59,098 nucleotides of DNA from NCBI GenBank assembly GCA_002347365.1, contig DDWT01000028.1, positions 111,252-170,349 on the forward strand, written 5' to 3'. The translations under genes were made by a program, and so were the position numbers. The notes below the pieces were generated by a model. That model had not been told where the DNA came from. It saw only the letters and a list, made by a program, of their open reading frames with translations, and did not search any database. Below, piece after piece: positions 1 to 7,883 of this stretch. The stretch is from Actinobacteria bacterium UBA2279. Lineage in GTDB: Bacteria > Actinomycetota > Coriobacteriia > Anaerosomatales > Anaerosomataceae. Each line of letters begins with the position of its first letter. The first letter of the stretch is position 1.

Positions 1-324
1 GTGGTGGGCAGCTCACGCGACTCGGCCAAAGAGCGCGGTATCGACGCCGTGCAGGCGGTCGCCAAGTTCGCCGCAAACGGCAAGGCGCTGGGTGAGGGCG
101 AGGCTGACGGCTTCGTGCAGATGGTCGCCGAGAAGGGCACGGGTCGCATCGTCGGCTGCCAGATCGTCGGGCCCCATGCGGTGGAGATCATCCACGAGAT
201 CGCCGTGGCCATGGCGCACGACATCACCGTGAAGCAGCTTGCCGAGACGGTCCACGCGCATCCCACGGTAAGCGAGGTCATCAAGTTCGCTGCGATCGAT
301 GCGACAGGGAAGTGCGGGCTGTAA
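1..324 (+). CDS. lpdA: Dihydrolipoamide dehydrogenase, C-terminal part (5' end outside window)
   Basis: This is the C-terminal dimerisation domain of a class I pyridine nucleotide-disulfide oxidoreductase. The catalytic His-Glu region is visible as HAHPTVSE about 20 residues from the end, as in dihydrolipoamide dehydrogenases, which reoxidise the dihydrolipoyl arm of 2-oxoacid dehydrogenase or glycine-cleavage complexes using NAD+. The FAD and NAD domains and the redox-active CxxxxC lie upstream of the window. The stop codon overlaps the lipA start by one base, so the two are probably co-transcribed, which supports a lipoamide substrate over mercury or glutathione relatives. The symbol follows the family and this context. 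Confidence 0.85.
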   Translation: MVGSSRDSAKERGIDAVQAVAKFAANGKALGEGEADGFVQMVAEKGTGRIVGCQIVGPHAVEIIHEIAVAMAHDITVKQLAETVHAHPTVSEVIKFAAIDATGKCGL

Positions 325-1250
325 TGGTGTACGAGCACGGCGAGAGCGCCAAGCGCATGCCGGAGTGGATGCGTCGTCCGATCGCGCGTGAGGGCTCGTA
401 CGAGACCGTGCGGGATCTTATGAAGAAGCTTGAACTGCACACTGTCTGCCAGTCGGCCAAGTGTCCGAACCAGGGAGAGTGCTTCTCCAGCGGAACCGCA
501 ACGTTTCTGGCGATGGGCGATGTCTGCACGCGCAACTGCAGGTTCTGCGCGGTCGAGGCGCGCAAGCCCCGCCCGCTGGATGCTGAAGAGCCCGCCAACA
601 TCGCCCAGGCCGTGCTGCTCATGCGCATCAAACACGCGGTCATCACGATGGTGACGCGAGACGATCTGCACGACGGGGGAGCCGCACATCTGGCCCAGAT
701 AATCCGTGCAGTGCGCGACGCATCTCCCGGGACGCGTATCGAGGTGCTCACGAGTGACTTCCGGGGTGATGACGACGCCATCGACGTGGTGTCCGATGCG
801 ATGCCCGACGTCTTCAACCATAACGTCGAGACGGTCCCGCGGCTGTACGCCGAGGTGCGGCCGATCGCGGTCTACGATCGGAGTCTGGCGGTGCTGCAAC
901 ACGTCAAGCAGCGGCATCCGGTCATGCCGACGAAGTCGGGGATCATGGTGGGTCTCGGTGAACGATTCGACGAGGTCGTCTCGGTGATGCAGGATCTGCG
1001 TGCCGTGGGATGCGACCTCCTCACGATCGGCCAGTACCTGCGCCCGAGCCGCAAACATCTGCCCGTAACGGAGTTCGTGCATCCCGAAGTCTTCGACCGG
1101 TACGCCGAGGAGGCCGTCGCCCTCGGCTTCAGCGCCGTAGCCAGCGCGCCGTTCGTTCGCAGCAGCTACCACGCGGGTGAGATGGCGCGGGGGACGACTG
1201 AGGCCTCCTCGTTGTCCGGAGGAGCTCACGGGGTACAACTCTGGAAGTGA
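324..1250 (+). CDS. lipA: Lipoyl synthase (radical SAM)
   Basis: LipA inserts two sulfur atoms into the octanoyl chain bound to E2 or H-protein subunits. Both cluster signatures are present: the auxiliary cluster CX4CX5C (C42, C47, C53) and the radical-SAM CX3CX2C (C68, C72, C75). The C-terminal RSSYHA carries the serine that ligates the auxiliary cluster. The length of 308 residues is normal. I chose ATG 324, which overlaps the lpdA stop (TAATG); a GTG lies four codons upstream. Neighbouring lpdA places the product in lipoyl-complex metabolism. No lipB or lplA is nearby, so the source of octanoyl groups is not shown. Confidence 0.97.
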   Translation: MVYEHGESAKRMPEWMRRPIAREGSYETVRDLMKKLELHTVCQSAKCPNQGECFSSGTATFLAMGDVCTRNCRFCAVEARKPRPLDAEEPANIAQAVLLMRIKHAVITMVTRDDLHDGGAAHLAQIIRAVRDASPGTRIEVLTSDFRGDDDAIDVVSDAMPDVFNHNVETVPRLYAEVRPIAVYDRSLAVLQHVKQRHPVMPTKSGIMVGLGERFDEVVSVMQDLRAVGCDLLTIGQYLRPSRKHLPVTEFVHPEVFDRYAEEAVALGFSAVASAPFVRSSYHAGEMARGTTEASSLSGGAHGVQLWK

Positions 1251-1272
1251 TGCCGTCGTCAGAGGAGTGCGC

Positions 1273-1776
1273 ATGTCAGGGAAGCCATCAGGATCAGTCG
1301 TCGGGGGGCTCGTGCTGGTAGCGGTCGGTCTGGGACTGCTCGCGGTCCAGTTCTACGGTGATATCGCGGCTTCTGCCATCGTGTTGCTCATCGGTCTTGC
1401 GTTCCTTGTGGGCTACTGGTTCCTGGATAGCTACGGCCTGCTCATCCCCGGCGCCATCATGACCGGCCTGGGTGTCGGCGTCGTGTTCACCGAGAACTTC
1501 TCGGCGCCGGAGAGTGTAGGGCTGCTCGGACTCGGCATCGGCTTTCTAAGCATCTACCTGATCGACCGTATCCGCTCCCGCAAGAACCGCTGGTGGCCGC
1601 TGATCCCCGGAGGCATCGTCACGGTGATCGGCGTCGGGTCCTCTGTGGCGAGCATGCGCGATATCGTCGCCACCTACTGGCCGGTGGTCCTCGTGTTCAT
1701 CGGCGTGCTCATCATATGGAAGGGCCTTCGCGAGCGGCAGCCGTCTGACAGCGGTCCGCAGACCCCCGTGCAGTAG
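1273..1776 (+). CDS. Small multi-pass membrane protein (LiaF-like/DUF5668-type)
   Basis: The protein has 167 residues and four to six hydrophobic helices, with repeated Gly-rich segments and short charged loops such as RIRSRKNRWW before the last third. The pattern of hairpins ending in WP(L/V)(I/V/L) resembles the N-terminal membrane module of LiaF/DUF5668 proteins, which can act in envelope-stress signalling, but the C-terminal soluble domain of LiaF is absent. Start ATG 1273 follows an AGAGGAG ribosome-binding site. It ends four bases before a convergent gene. The function is unknown. Confidence 0.7.
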   Translation: MSGKPSGSVVGGLVLVAVGLGLLAVQFYGDIAASAIVLLIGLAFLVGYWFLDSYGLLIPGAIMTGLGVGVVFTENFSAPESVGLLGLGIGFLSIYLIDRIRSRKNRWWPLIPGGIVTVIGVGSSVASMRDIVATYWPVVLVFIGVLIIWKGLRERQPSDSGPQTPVQ

Positions 1777-1779
1777 CTC

Positions 1780-2826
1780 TCAGGCGTCTCGGCCCAACAC
1801 GATCGGGTCACTCGCGCGGTTACGTCCGGCTTGTTTTGCCGCGTACAGACCCTGGTCTGCCGTCGAGAGCAACTTGTCGATGCTGCGCGGAGTCGACCCC
1901 GCCAGGTCCGCTGCCACCACACCACCGATGGAGACGCTCACGGGAACGGCGTGCCCGTCCTCGCTGATCATCTCAAGCCGGCGGATCGTTTCCAGGATGC
2001 GGTCCACCAGGAGGCAGTACTCGTCTGAATCGGTCTCCGGAGCGATGACGGCGAACTCGTCTCCGCCGTAGCGTATGACGAGGTCGGAAGAGCGGGTGGC
2101 CGAGCGGATCGCCTGCGCTATCTCGCGCAACGCTCGATCGCCGAAGTGATGGCCGAAGTCGTCGTTGAGGCCCTTGAAGAAGTCGACGTCGATCAGCAGG
2201 ACGGTGAGCGGCCTGCCGTACCGGGCCGACCATGCGGACCATTGCGGCAGATGCGTGTCGAGCGCCCGACGATTATAGATGCCGGTGAGCGCATCGCGCG
2301 TCGCATACACCGCAAGCGTCAGGTTGTCGTGCCACGTGCGGGCGAGTATCCCCGCGAGGAAGGACGCGAGCGAGCCCGGCTCGTAGTGCTCCTCGATCGC
2401 GGTCACGAGCCGTTCGAGGTGGTCGGAGTAGGCGACGCGGCGGTGCTCCGCACGACCGGGTTCGGTGAGGTCGATGAGCTCTCCGAAGACGGGGTCTATC
2501 ATGTAGAACTCGATGCGAGCAGCCAGTGCCAGCGCGCCCTCGGGATCGGCAGGAACACCAGTGTCGGGGCTCATCGCCTGCAGCTCCAGGCTCAGTGAAC
2601 GCATCCTGTCGGCAAGACCTGATTCGTCGCTCACGATGTTCGGCATCAATCCCTGGTCGTAGGCCTCAAGAAGATCCTGCCACCAGCCGACGTGCGAGCC
2701 TTCTTCTGCGGACATCTGTCTGAACAACTCTTTGAGTGCAGGTTGGGTGTTCACCTCGGCCAGCGCACGGTATGTGCGCTCTGCCACCTGGTCCATCTCC
2801 ACGCAGAGCTCGAGTATCTCGCGCAT
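1780..2826 (-). CDS. Ferritin-like/rubrerythrin-like domain fused to a diguanylate cyclase (GGDEF)
   Basis: The protein has 348 residues. Residues about 1-150 form a helical region with Glu- and His-rich positions (for example EEGSH and YSDHLERL) spaced as in ferritin-like or rubrerythrin-like four-helix bundles. Residues about 175-345 are a GGDEF domain with an intact RYGGDEF active site near residue 254, so synthesis of cyclic di-GMP from two GTP is predicted. No membrane segment is seen, so it should be cytosolic. ATG 2826 has a GGAGGT site at good spacing; the longer open frame upstream is not needed. I infer that the N-terminal domain senses iron, oxygen or peroxide. A haemerythrin-like fold is the alternative. 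Confidence 0.85.
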   Translation of the reverse strand: MREILELCVEMDQVAERTYRALAEVNTQPALKELFRQMSAEEGSHVGWWQDLLEAYDQGLMPNIVSDESGLADRMRSLSLELQAMSPDTGVPADPEGALALAARIEFYMIDPVFGELIDLTEPGRAEHRRVAYSDHLERLVTAIEEHYEPGSLASFLAGILARTWHDNLTLAVYATRDALTGIYNRRALDTHLPQWSAWSARYGRPLTVLLIDVDFFKGLNDDFGHHFGDRALREIAQAIRSATRSSDLVIRYGGDEFAVIAPETDSDEYCLLVDRILETIRRLEMISEDGHAVPVSVSIGGVVAADLAGSTPRSIDKLLSTADQGLYAAKQAGRNRASDPIVLGRDA

Positions 2827-2886
2827 GGACACCTCCGTGGTCGTCTTACTACAGCATATCCCCAAGTAGCCTGTTAGGATTGCTGT

Positions 2887-3618
2887 ATGCCATACGAACC
2901 GCGTCTCTACAGGGAGAATGCCGGAGGCGGCGACCTCGTGTCGTTCGTCGTGGTGAACGCTGAGACCGACCTCCACATCAGTGCGCAACGCGACCTGTCT
3001 GTCGAAGCGCATGCCCTGGTAGCGAAAGTACGAAGCACCCTGGAGTCCTACATCTCGGCACATCCGCGGTTCGCCGAAAGCTACGTGCCGCTTGAAGTGG
3101 AGCCCGGAGCACCCGAGATCGTCCGGGCGATGGCCGAAGGGGCACGAGCTGCAGCGGTAGGTCCGATGGCGGCGGTTGCGGGCGCCATCGCCGAGCGAGT
3201 TGCGCGAGGGCTGTCAGAGCATTCGCCGGAGGTGATCGTGGAGAACGGCGGTGACCTGTTCGTGATGGGCAGGTCTGACCGGGTCATCGCCTTGTGGGCG
3301 GGCGATTCACCGTTCACGGGCAGGCTCGGTCTTCGCGTGAGCGGCAGCATGCTCCCGCTGGCTGTGTGCACATCCTCGGGCAAGGTGGGGCACAGCACAT
3401 CGTTCGGGCGGGCCGATTCAGCTACCGTGCTTGCCGTCGACGCCGCTCTGGCTGATGCGACGGCCACGGCATTGGCGAACCTGGTCAGAAGCGAGGCCGA
3501 TATCCAGCGTGCGCTTGCCGCCGCCCAGGCGATCGATGGCGTGCTCGGGGTGCTCGTGGCCGTGGGGGAGCGGATCGGTGCATGGGGAGCGGTCGAACTG
3601 GCTCCGCTCGGCGAGTGA
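2887..3618 (+). CDS. UPF0280 family protein (ApbE-superfamily relative)
   Basis: The 243-residue product matches the UPF0280/COG2122 family in length and in its motifs: a VENGGD stretch in the middle, then GRLGLRVSG, CTSSGKVGHS with FGRADSATV, and alternating Ala-rich helices. The family is distantly related to FAD:protein FMN transferase (ApbE), but its biochemical role is not established. The gene is divergent from the ferritin-GGDEF gene, 60 bases away, so a shared promoter region is likely. The ATG at 2887 has no strong ribosome-binding site. I cannot assign a substrate. Confidence 0.85.
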   Translation: MPYEPRLYRENAGGGDLVSFVVVNAETDLHISAQRDLSVEAHALVAKVRSTLESYISAHPRFAESYVPLEVEPGAPEIVRAMAEGARAAAVGPMAAVAGAIAERVARGLSEHSPEVIVENGGDLFVMGRSDRVIALWAGDSPFTGRLGLRVSGSMLPLAVCTSSGKVGHSTSFGRADSATVLAVDAALADATATALANLVRSEADIQRALAAAQAIDGVLGVLVAVGERIGAWGAVELAPLGE

Positions 3619-3673
3619 TGGGGTCGCTCGCAGGATAGAATAGAATTCAACAGGCAATCGACCTGAGGGGCAC

Positions 3674-3970
3674 ATGATGGACAGCATCGACGAACTGGAC
3701 ATGTTCGAAGCTGAGCGCCGGCTTGCGCTCTACAACGAGTACCGCGACGCTGCGCGCGTGTTCACCTACTACATCGAGACCGAGTTGCGCGCGTATCTCG
3801 CCAACGAGGTCGACGTAGTGCCCATCGATGGACCCGGCGGCGTCTACTTCAAGGTGAGGCTCACCGACGTGTGGATCTATGAGGCCGAGCGGCTGAACCG
3901 TTTCGTGCCCGAGACGGTCATCTACTCGGTCAACGACGTGCACGTTCAGAAGCTCAAGGTCGAGGAGTAG
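3674..3970 (+). CDS. DUF2469 family protein
   Basis: The 98-residue acidic protein has the family core: LYNEYRDAARVF, then ETELRAYLANEVDV, then VYFKVRLTDVWIYE. DUF2469 is conserved in Actinomycetota, where it is often found beside rnhB or other nucleic-acid genes, and its function is not known. It lies nine bases upstream of ligA, which fits a link to DNA maintenance by context only. A GAGGGG site precedes tandem ATG codons at 3674 and 3677, so either may be used. Two overlapping TAGAAT hexamers at 3636-3646 may be -10 elements, but no convincing -35 is seen. Confidence 0.9.
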   Translation: MMDSIDELDMFEAERRLALYNEYRDAARVFTYYIETELRAYLANEVDVVPIDGPGGVYFKVRLTDVWIYEAERLNRFVPETVIYSVNDVHVQKLKVEE

Positions 3971-3979
3971 TCGCCTCGC

Positions 3980-6088
3980 ATGGATCGCGATCAGGCACAG
4001 GCACGCATCGAGAGACTCCGCGATGAGATCCGGCATCATAACTGGCGCTACTACGCGCTGGATGAACCCGAGATATCGGACAGCGCGTACGATGCACTCG
4101 TGCGCGAGCTCCAGGGTATCGAGGCTGCGTATCCTGAGCTGGTGACGCCCGACTCTCCCACACAGCGAGTGGGGGCCTCACCTGCGAGCCAGTTTGCGTC
4201 CGTGCATCACGCCCAGCGGATGTACTCGCTCGACAACGCGATGGACCTGGGTGAGCTCGATGACTGGCTCGAGCGAGTGGAACCCGAGGTGTCGCGACGC
4301 GGTTGCGGCTACGTGTGCGAGCTCAAGATAGACGGCAGCAGTATCGCTCTCACCTATCAAGGCGGCGCGCTTGTGCGCGCAGCCACCCGGGGTGACGGCA
4401 AGACCGGTGAGGACGTGACCGTCAACATCCGCACCATAAAGAGCGTGCCCCTCAGGCTGCTCGCCGATGCGAACACCGCCGGGCAGGCCTCGCTCTTTGG
4501 TGACGCGGACCGACAGCCCCGTATCGAGGTGCGCGGTGAGGTCTACATGCCCAAGGAGTCGTTCGAGCGGCTCAATGCCGAGCAGGACGATGCCGGGCAA
4601 CCCACGTTCGCCAACCCCCGCAATGCCGCCGCCGGATCGGTGCGGCAGAAGGACCCCGCGGTCACGGCGTCCCGGGATCTCTCGGCGTTCATGTATCAGG
4701 TCGCCGAACCGCGTGCGTTGGGTATCGAGACCCAGCATGAGGCGCTCGAGTGGCTGCACCTCGCCGGCTTCAAGGTGAATCCCGACATCAAGATCTGCGC
4801 CCGGGCCGAGGAGGTCCATGCGTTCTGCGAGTGGGCGCTGCAGGTGCGAAACGACCTGCCGTACGAGATCGACGGTGTGGTGGTCAAGGTCGACAGCTTC
4901 GCTCTGCAAGAGGAACTCGGCTTTACGGCCAAGGCGCCGCGGTGGGCAATCGCGTTCAAGTTCCCGCCCGAAGAGAAGACGACGGTGTTGCGTGATATCC
5001 GGGTGCAGGTGGGCCGTACCGGTGCACTGACGCCGGTCGCTGAGTTCGATCCGGTTGCCGTTGCAGGATCCACGATCGCACGCGCGACGCTGCACAACGA
5101 GGACGAGATCCGCCGCAAGGGCGTGCGTATCGGTGACACGATCATCGTCCGCAAAGCGGGCGATGTCATTCCAGAGGTCGTCGGGCCGGTAGAGCGGTTG
5201 CGTGACGGTCACGAGTACGAGTGGTCCATGCCCACGCACTGTCCAAGTTGCGGTAGCGCGGTCTGGCGCGAGGCGGGGGAGGTGATCCCGCGCTGCACCT
5301 ATGCGGGCTGTCCGGCTCAGCGTCTCGAGCGTCTGGGCCACTGGGCGTCGCGTGGTGCCCTGGACATCGACGGCATGGGGACCGAGATCATCACGCGACT
5401 CGTCGATCAGGACATGGTGCACGACGTTGCCGATTTCTACGCGCTCTCCTTCGACGAACTCGCCTCGCTCGATCTGGGGCGCACGAAGAAGGACGGCACG
5501 CCGCAGCTGCTCGGTGAGACGATCGCCGCCAAACTCATGACCAGTCTTTCGGCCAGCAAAGACCGCCCGCTGGCCCGGTTGCTGTTCGGGCTCGGGATTC
5601 GGCACGTGGGTTCGACGGTCGCCGAGACACTGGCGGCAGCCTATCGCTCGCTGGATGCGTTCATGGCGGCGAGCGAAGAGGATCTGGCCGAGGTGGAGCA
5701 GGTCGGCCCCAAGATCGCGGCATCCGTGCGTGCGTTCCTCGATCGGCCCGAGAACCTGGACATCATCGATCGGCTCCAGGCCGCCGGCCTGCGCACCGCA
5801 GACCCTGAGACGGACGGCGAACGCCGCGAGCAGACGCTTGCGGGGCTCACATTCGTACTCACCGGTGCTCTTGAGCGCCACACGCGAGATGCAGCCGGTG
5901 CGGCTCTCAAGGCGCTCGGAGCGAAGGTCTCGAGCAGCGTCAGCAAGAAGACGTCGTATGTTGTGGTCGGCGACGAACCGGGCAGCAAGTACGACAGGGC
6001 GGTCGAACTCGGCGTACCCACGCTTGATGAGGATGCGCTTGAGGCGATCATCGATACCGGACAGCCTCCCGGGGACGGTGCCGAGTGA
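3980..6088 (+). CDS. ligA: NAD+-dependent DNA ligase LigA
   Basis: LigA seals nicks in replication and repair using NAD+. The 702-residue protein shows the full family order: an N-terminal Ia domain, the adenylation motif ELKIDGSS with the catalytic Lys near residue 116, an OB-fold region with GRTGALTPVAEF, a four-Cys zinc finger (CPSCG followed by CTYAGC, residues about 420-443), helix-hairpin-helix repeats (GIRHVG, EQVGPKIA) and a C-terminal BRCT domain beginning near FVLTG. The length is slightly above the usual 670. The stop overlaps the next start by four bases (GTGA), indicating translational coupling with the CPBP gene. Confidence 0.98.
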   Translation: MDRDQAQARIERLRDEIRHHNWRYYALDEPEISDSAYDALVRELQGIEAAYPELVTPDSPTQRVGASPASQFASVHHAQRMYSLDNAMDLGELDDWLERVEPEVSRRGCGYVCELKIDGSSIALTYQGGALVRAATRGDGKTGEDVTVNIRTIKSVPLRLLADANTAGQASLFGDADRQPRIEVRGEVYMPKESFERLNAEQDDAGQPTFANPRNAAAGSVRQKDPAVTASRDLSAFMYQVAEPRALGIETQHEALEWLHLAGFKVNPDIKICARAEEVHAFCEWALQVRNDLPYEIDGVVVKVDSFALQEELGFTAKAPRWAIAFKFPPEEKTTVLRDIRVQVGRTGALTPVAEFDPVAVAGSTIARATLHNEDEIRRKGVRIGDTIIVRKAGDVIPEVVGPVERLRDGHEYEWSMPTHCPSCGSAVWREAGEVIPRCTYAGCPAQRLERLGHWASRGALDIDGMGTEIITRLVDQDMVHDVADFYALSFDELASLDLGRTKKDGTPQLLGETIAAKLMTSLSASKDRPLARLLFGLGIRHVGSTVAETLAAAYRSLDAFMAASEEDLAEVEQVGPKIAASVRAFLDRPENLDIIDRLQAAGLRTADPETDGERREQTLAGLTFVLTGALERHTRDAAGAALKALGAKVSSSVSKKTSYVVVGDEPGSKYDRAVELGVPTLDEDALEAIIDTGQPPGDGAE

Positions 6089-6810
6089 CCCGCGAGCCCC
6101 TTGGAGCGGTCCGTTGGCCAGTCTCGGCGCTCATCGGGATCGCGCTGCTCGTCCTTACTTTCACGATCGGTGGAGCGTTCATCGCCTTCGGCGGTCTGCT
6201 TGATGGCGCGGGTGAGGACGTGCTTCCGCTCCTGCAGACGGCGGTGCTGGCCCTGCAGTACGCGCTCCCCATCAGCGTGGTCGCGCTTCTCGCACGGGCA
6301 CGCAAGACCCGCTTTCCCGAGGCCGTGTTGCTCCGGCGGTTCAGCCTGGCGCAGGGTATAGGACTTGGCATCGGCGTTGCCGTCACGGCCCGTTTCGTCA
6401 ACGCCATCTACAGCGTCATCGTGGTCATGCTCGGCGTCGATCCTTCCGCCACCACGGACGTCACGAAACTCTTCCCGGACACCGCGATTGGTGCGTTCGC
6501 TATCGTGGCGCTTGCGGTGGTGATCGCTCCGCTTGCCGAGGAGATCGTGTTCAGAGGATTCCTCTTTCCCGGATTGCGCGACCGCTTCAGTCCGGTCGCG
6601 GCCGCCGTCGTCTCGTCGATGGTGTTCGCGATCTACCATGCTGATGTGTTGGTGTTCGTGCCGATCTTCCTGCTTGGCCTGATGTTGGCGTGGGTGACCG
6701 AGATGACCCGCTCGATCTGGCCGGCGATCATCGGGCACGCGGTGTTCAATGCGACCGCCGTCGTGCTCCTCTACCTCTTGCGGCTGCTTCCGGGACTCAC
6801 AGCGTCATGA
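6085..6810 (+). CDS. CPBP-family intramembrane glutamic protease
   Basis: This 241-residue protein has about seven hydrophobic segments and the CPBP/Abi signature: EEIVFRG near residue 152, FAIYH, and the C-terminal GHAVFN. These conserved Glu, Arg and His residues form the active site in Rce1-type proteases. Family members cleave membrane proteins or prenylated or bacteriocin peptides; the substrate here cannot be told. The GTG start overlaps the ligA stop, and its own stop overlaps the next gene (ATGA), so ligA and the two CPBP genes form one translationally coupled unit. Confidence 0.9.
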   Translation: MTREPLGAVRWPVSALIGIALLVLTFTIGGAFIAFGGLLDGAGEDVLPLLQTAVLALQYALPISVVALLARARKTRFPEAVLLRRFSLAQGIGLGIGVAVTARFVNAIYSVIVVMLGVDPSATTDVTKLFPDTAIGAFAIVALAVVIAPLAEEIVFRGFLFPGLRDRFSPVAAAVVSSMVFAIYHADVLVFVPIFLLGLMLAWVTEMTRSIWPAIIGHAVFNATAVVLLYLLRLLPGLTAS

Positions 6811-7820
6811 GTGCCCAGGCCCGACTCCTGCTCACACCGCGCCTGTGCGACCGCTGCGGCAAGTGCCTTTCGGTGTGCCCGTTGAATGCGCTGCGCGTCG
6901 GGCGGGCCTACATCATGGTGGACTGGGTCCGCTGCGACGGCTGCAACCAGTGCGTTGCCGTGTGTGAGGCCGGCGCCATCAAGTCGCTTGGCGCCGCGTC
7001 TCAGACGCCGCGCGCGCGAAGCGCTGCCGGTCTCAGCGCCGGTACGGGTGGAGGTAAGGCCGTCGCCTCGGCGAAGAGCACCAAACCCGTCAAACGCAAA
7101 CGGGAACACGAACGCTTCGAATGGTCGCTCCTCGAGGCTGCGGCAACACTGTCCGTGACCTTCTCGGCGTTCATGGCCAAAGAAGCGCTCATTGCGTCTG
7201 CCGCGATGCAAGCCATGCCCACCGAGGTTCTCGTGCCCGTGCGGATAGCCGTTCTGACGGTCTACTACGCACTCCAGATCGCGTTGTTGTGGTGGCTGGT
7301 CCGCCGCCGCGGAGGTTCGTTCGCCGAATCGTTCGGCTTGGGCAGACTCAACACTCCGCTGGCCGAGAAGCTCCGGTCGATCGGCCTGGTGATCGCCGGG
7401 CTGCTGGGTACGCGCGTCATAGCGACGGTCTACGGTCTTGTCACGCGCGAGCTCGGACTGACTCCGCAAGCGGGCACCGACACGGTCACGCGGGTGTTCG
7501 GCACGGCACCGGGTGGTCTTCTGTTGGCGGTCGTGATGCTCGTGTTCATCGGCCCCTTCGTGGAGGAGCTCGTCTTCAGGGGAGCACTGTTGCGTGGGCT
7601 TGAGGCCAGGCTGGGCATGTGGCCCGCAATCGTCATCCAGGCGGTGCTGTTCGCGGCATTTCACCGCTCGTGGTGGCTTCTGCTTCCCATGACGGTCCTT
7701 GGGATCGCACTCGGTTGGCTTGCGCACGAGCGGCGGAGTCTGTGGCCGGCGATCGTGCTGCACGGACTGTACAACGCGCTCAGTGTGGCAGCGGTAGTAT
7801 GGGTCGTGATGGCGGGGTAG
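6807..7820 (+). CDS. Ferredoxin-CPBP fusion: 2x[4Fe-4S] domain plus intramembrane protease
   Basis: Residues about 8-55 contain two complete CX2CX2CX3C motifs (CDRCGKCLSVC and CDGCNQCVAVC), as in 8-iron ferredoxins. A basic, Ala/Ser/Lys-rich linker (about 60-100) follows, and then a CPBP membrane domain with EELVFRG near residue 252, FAAFHRSW and HGLYNALS. Both sets of catalytic or ligand residues look intact in one uninterrupted 337-residue frame. The ATG at 6807 overlaps the preceding CPBP gene by four bases. I infer a protease whose activity responds to redox state or Fe-S status, or a membrane ferredoxin that reuses the CPBP scaffold. Confidence 0.88.
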   Translation: MSAQARLLLTPRLCDRCGKCLSVCPLNALRVGRAYIMVDWVRCDGCNQCVAVCEAGAIKSLGAASQTPRARSAAGLSAGTGGGKAVASAKSTKPVKRKREHERFEWSLLEAAATLSVTFSAFMAKEALIASAAMQAMPTEVLVPVRIAVLTVYYALQIALLWWLVRRRGGSFAESFGLGRLNTPLAEKLRSIGLVIAGLLGTRVIATVYGLVTRELGLTPQAGTDTVTRVFGTAPGGLLLAVVMLVFIGPFVEELVFRGALLRGLEARLGMWPAIVIQAVLFAAFHRSWWLLLPMTVLGIALGWLAHERRSLWPAIVLHGLYNALSVAAVVWVVMAG

Positions 7821-7883
7821 GGCCCATCGGCCTGCGCGTACGGGTGTTATGCTGAATGCGAATCCGATCGAAGGGGAGCATCG

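Noticed and set aside
4178..5881. 567-residue open frame on the minus strand inside ligA
   Set aside because: It is a shadow of a high-GC gene with biased third positions: its translation is His/Leu/Arg-rich with no domain, and ligA on the plus strand has every expected motif.
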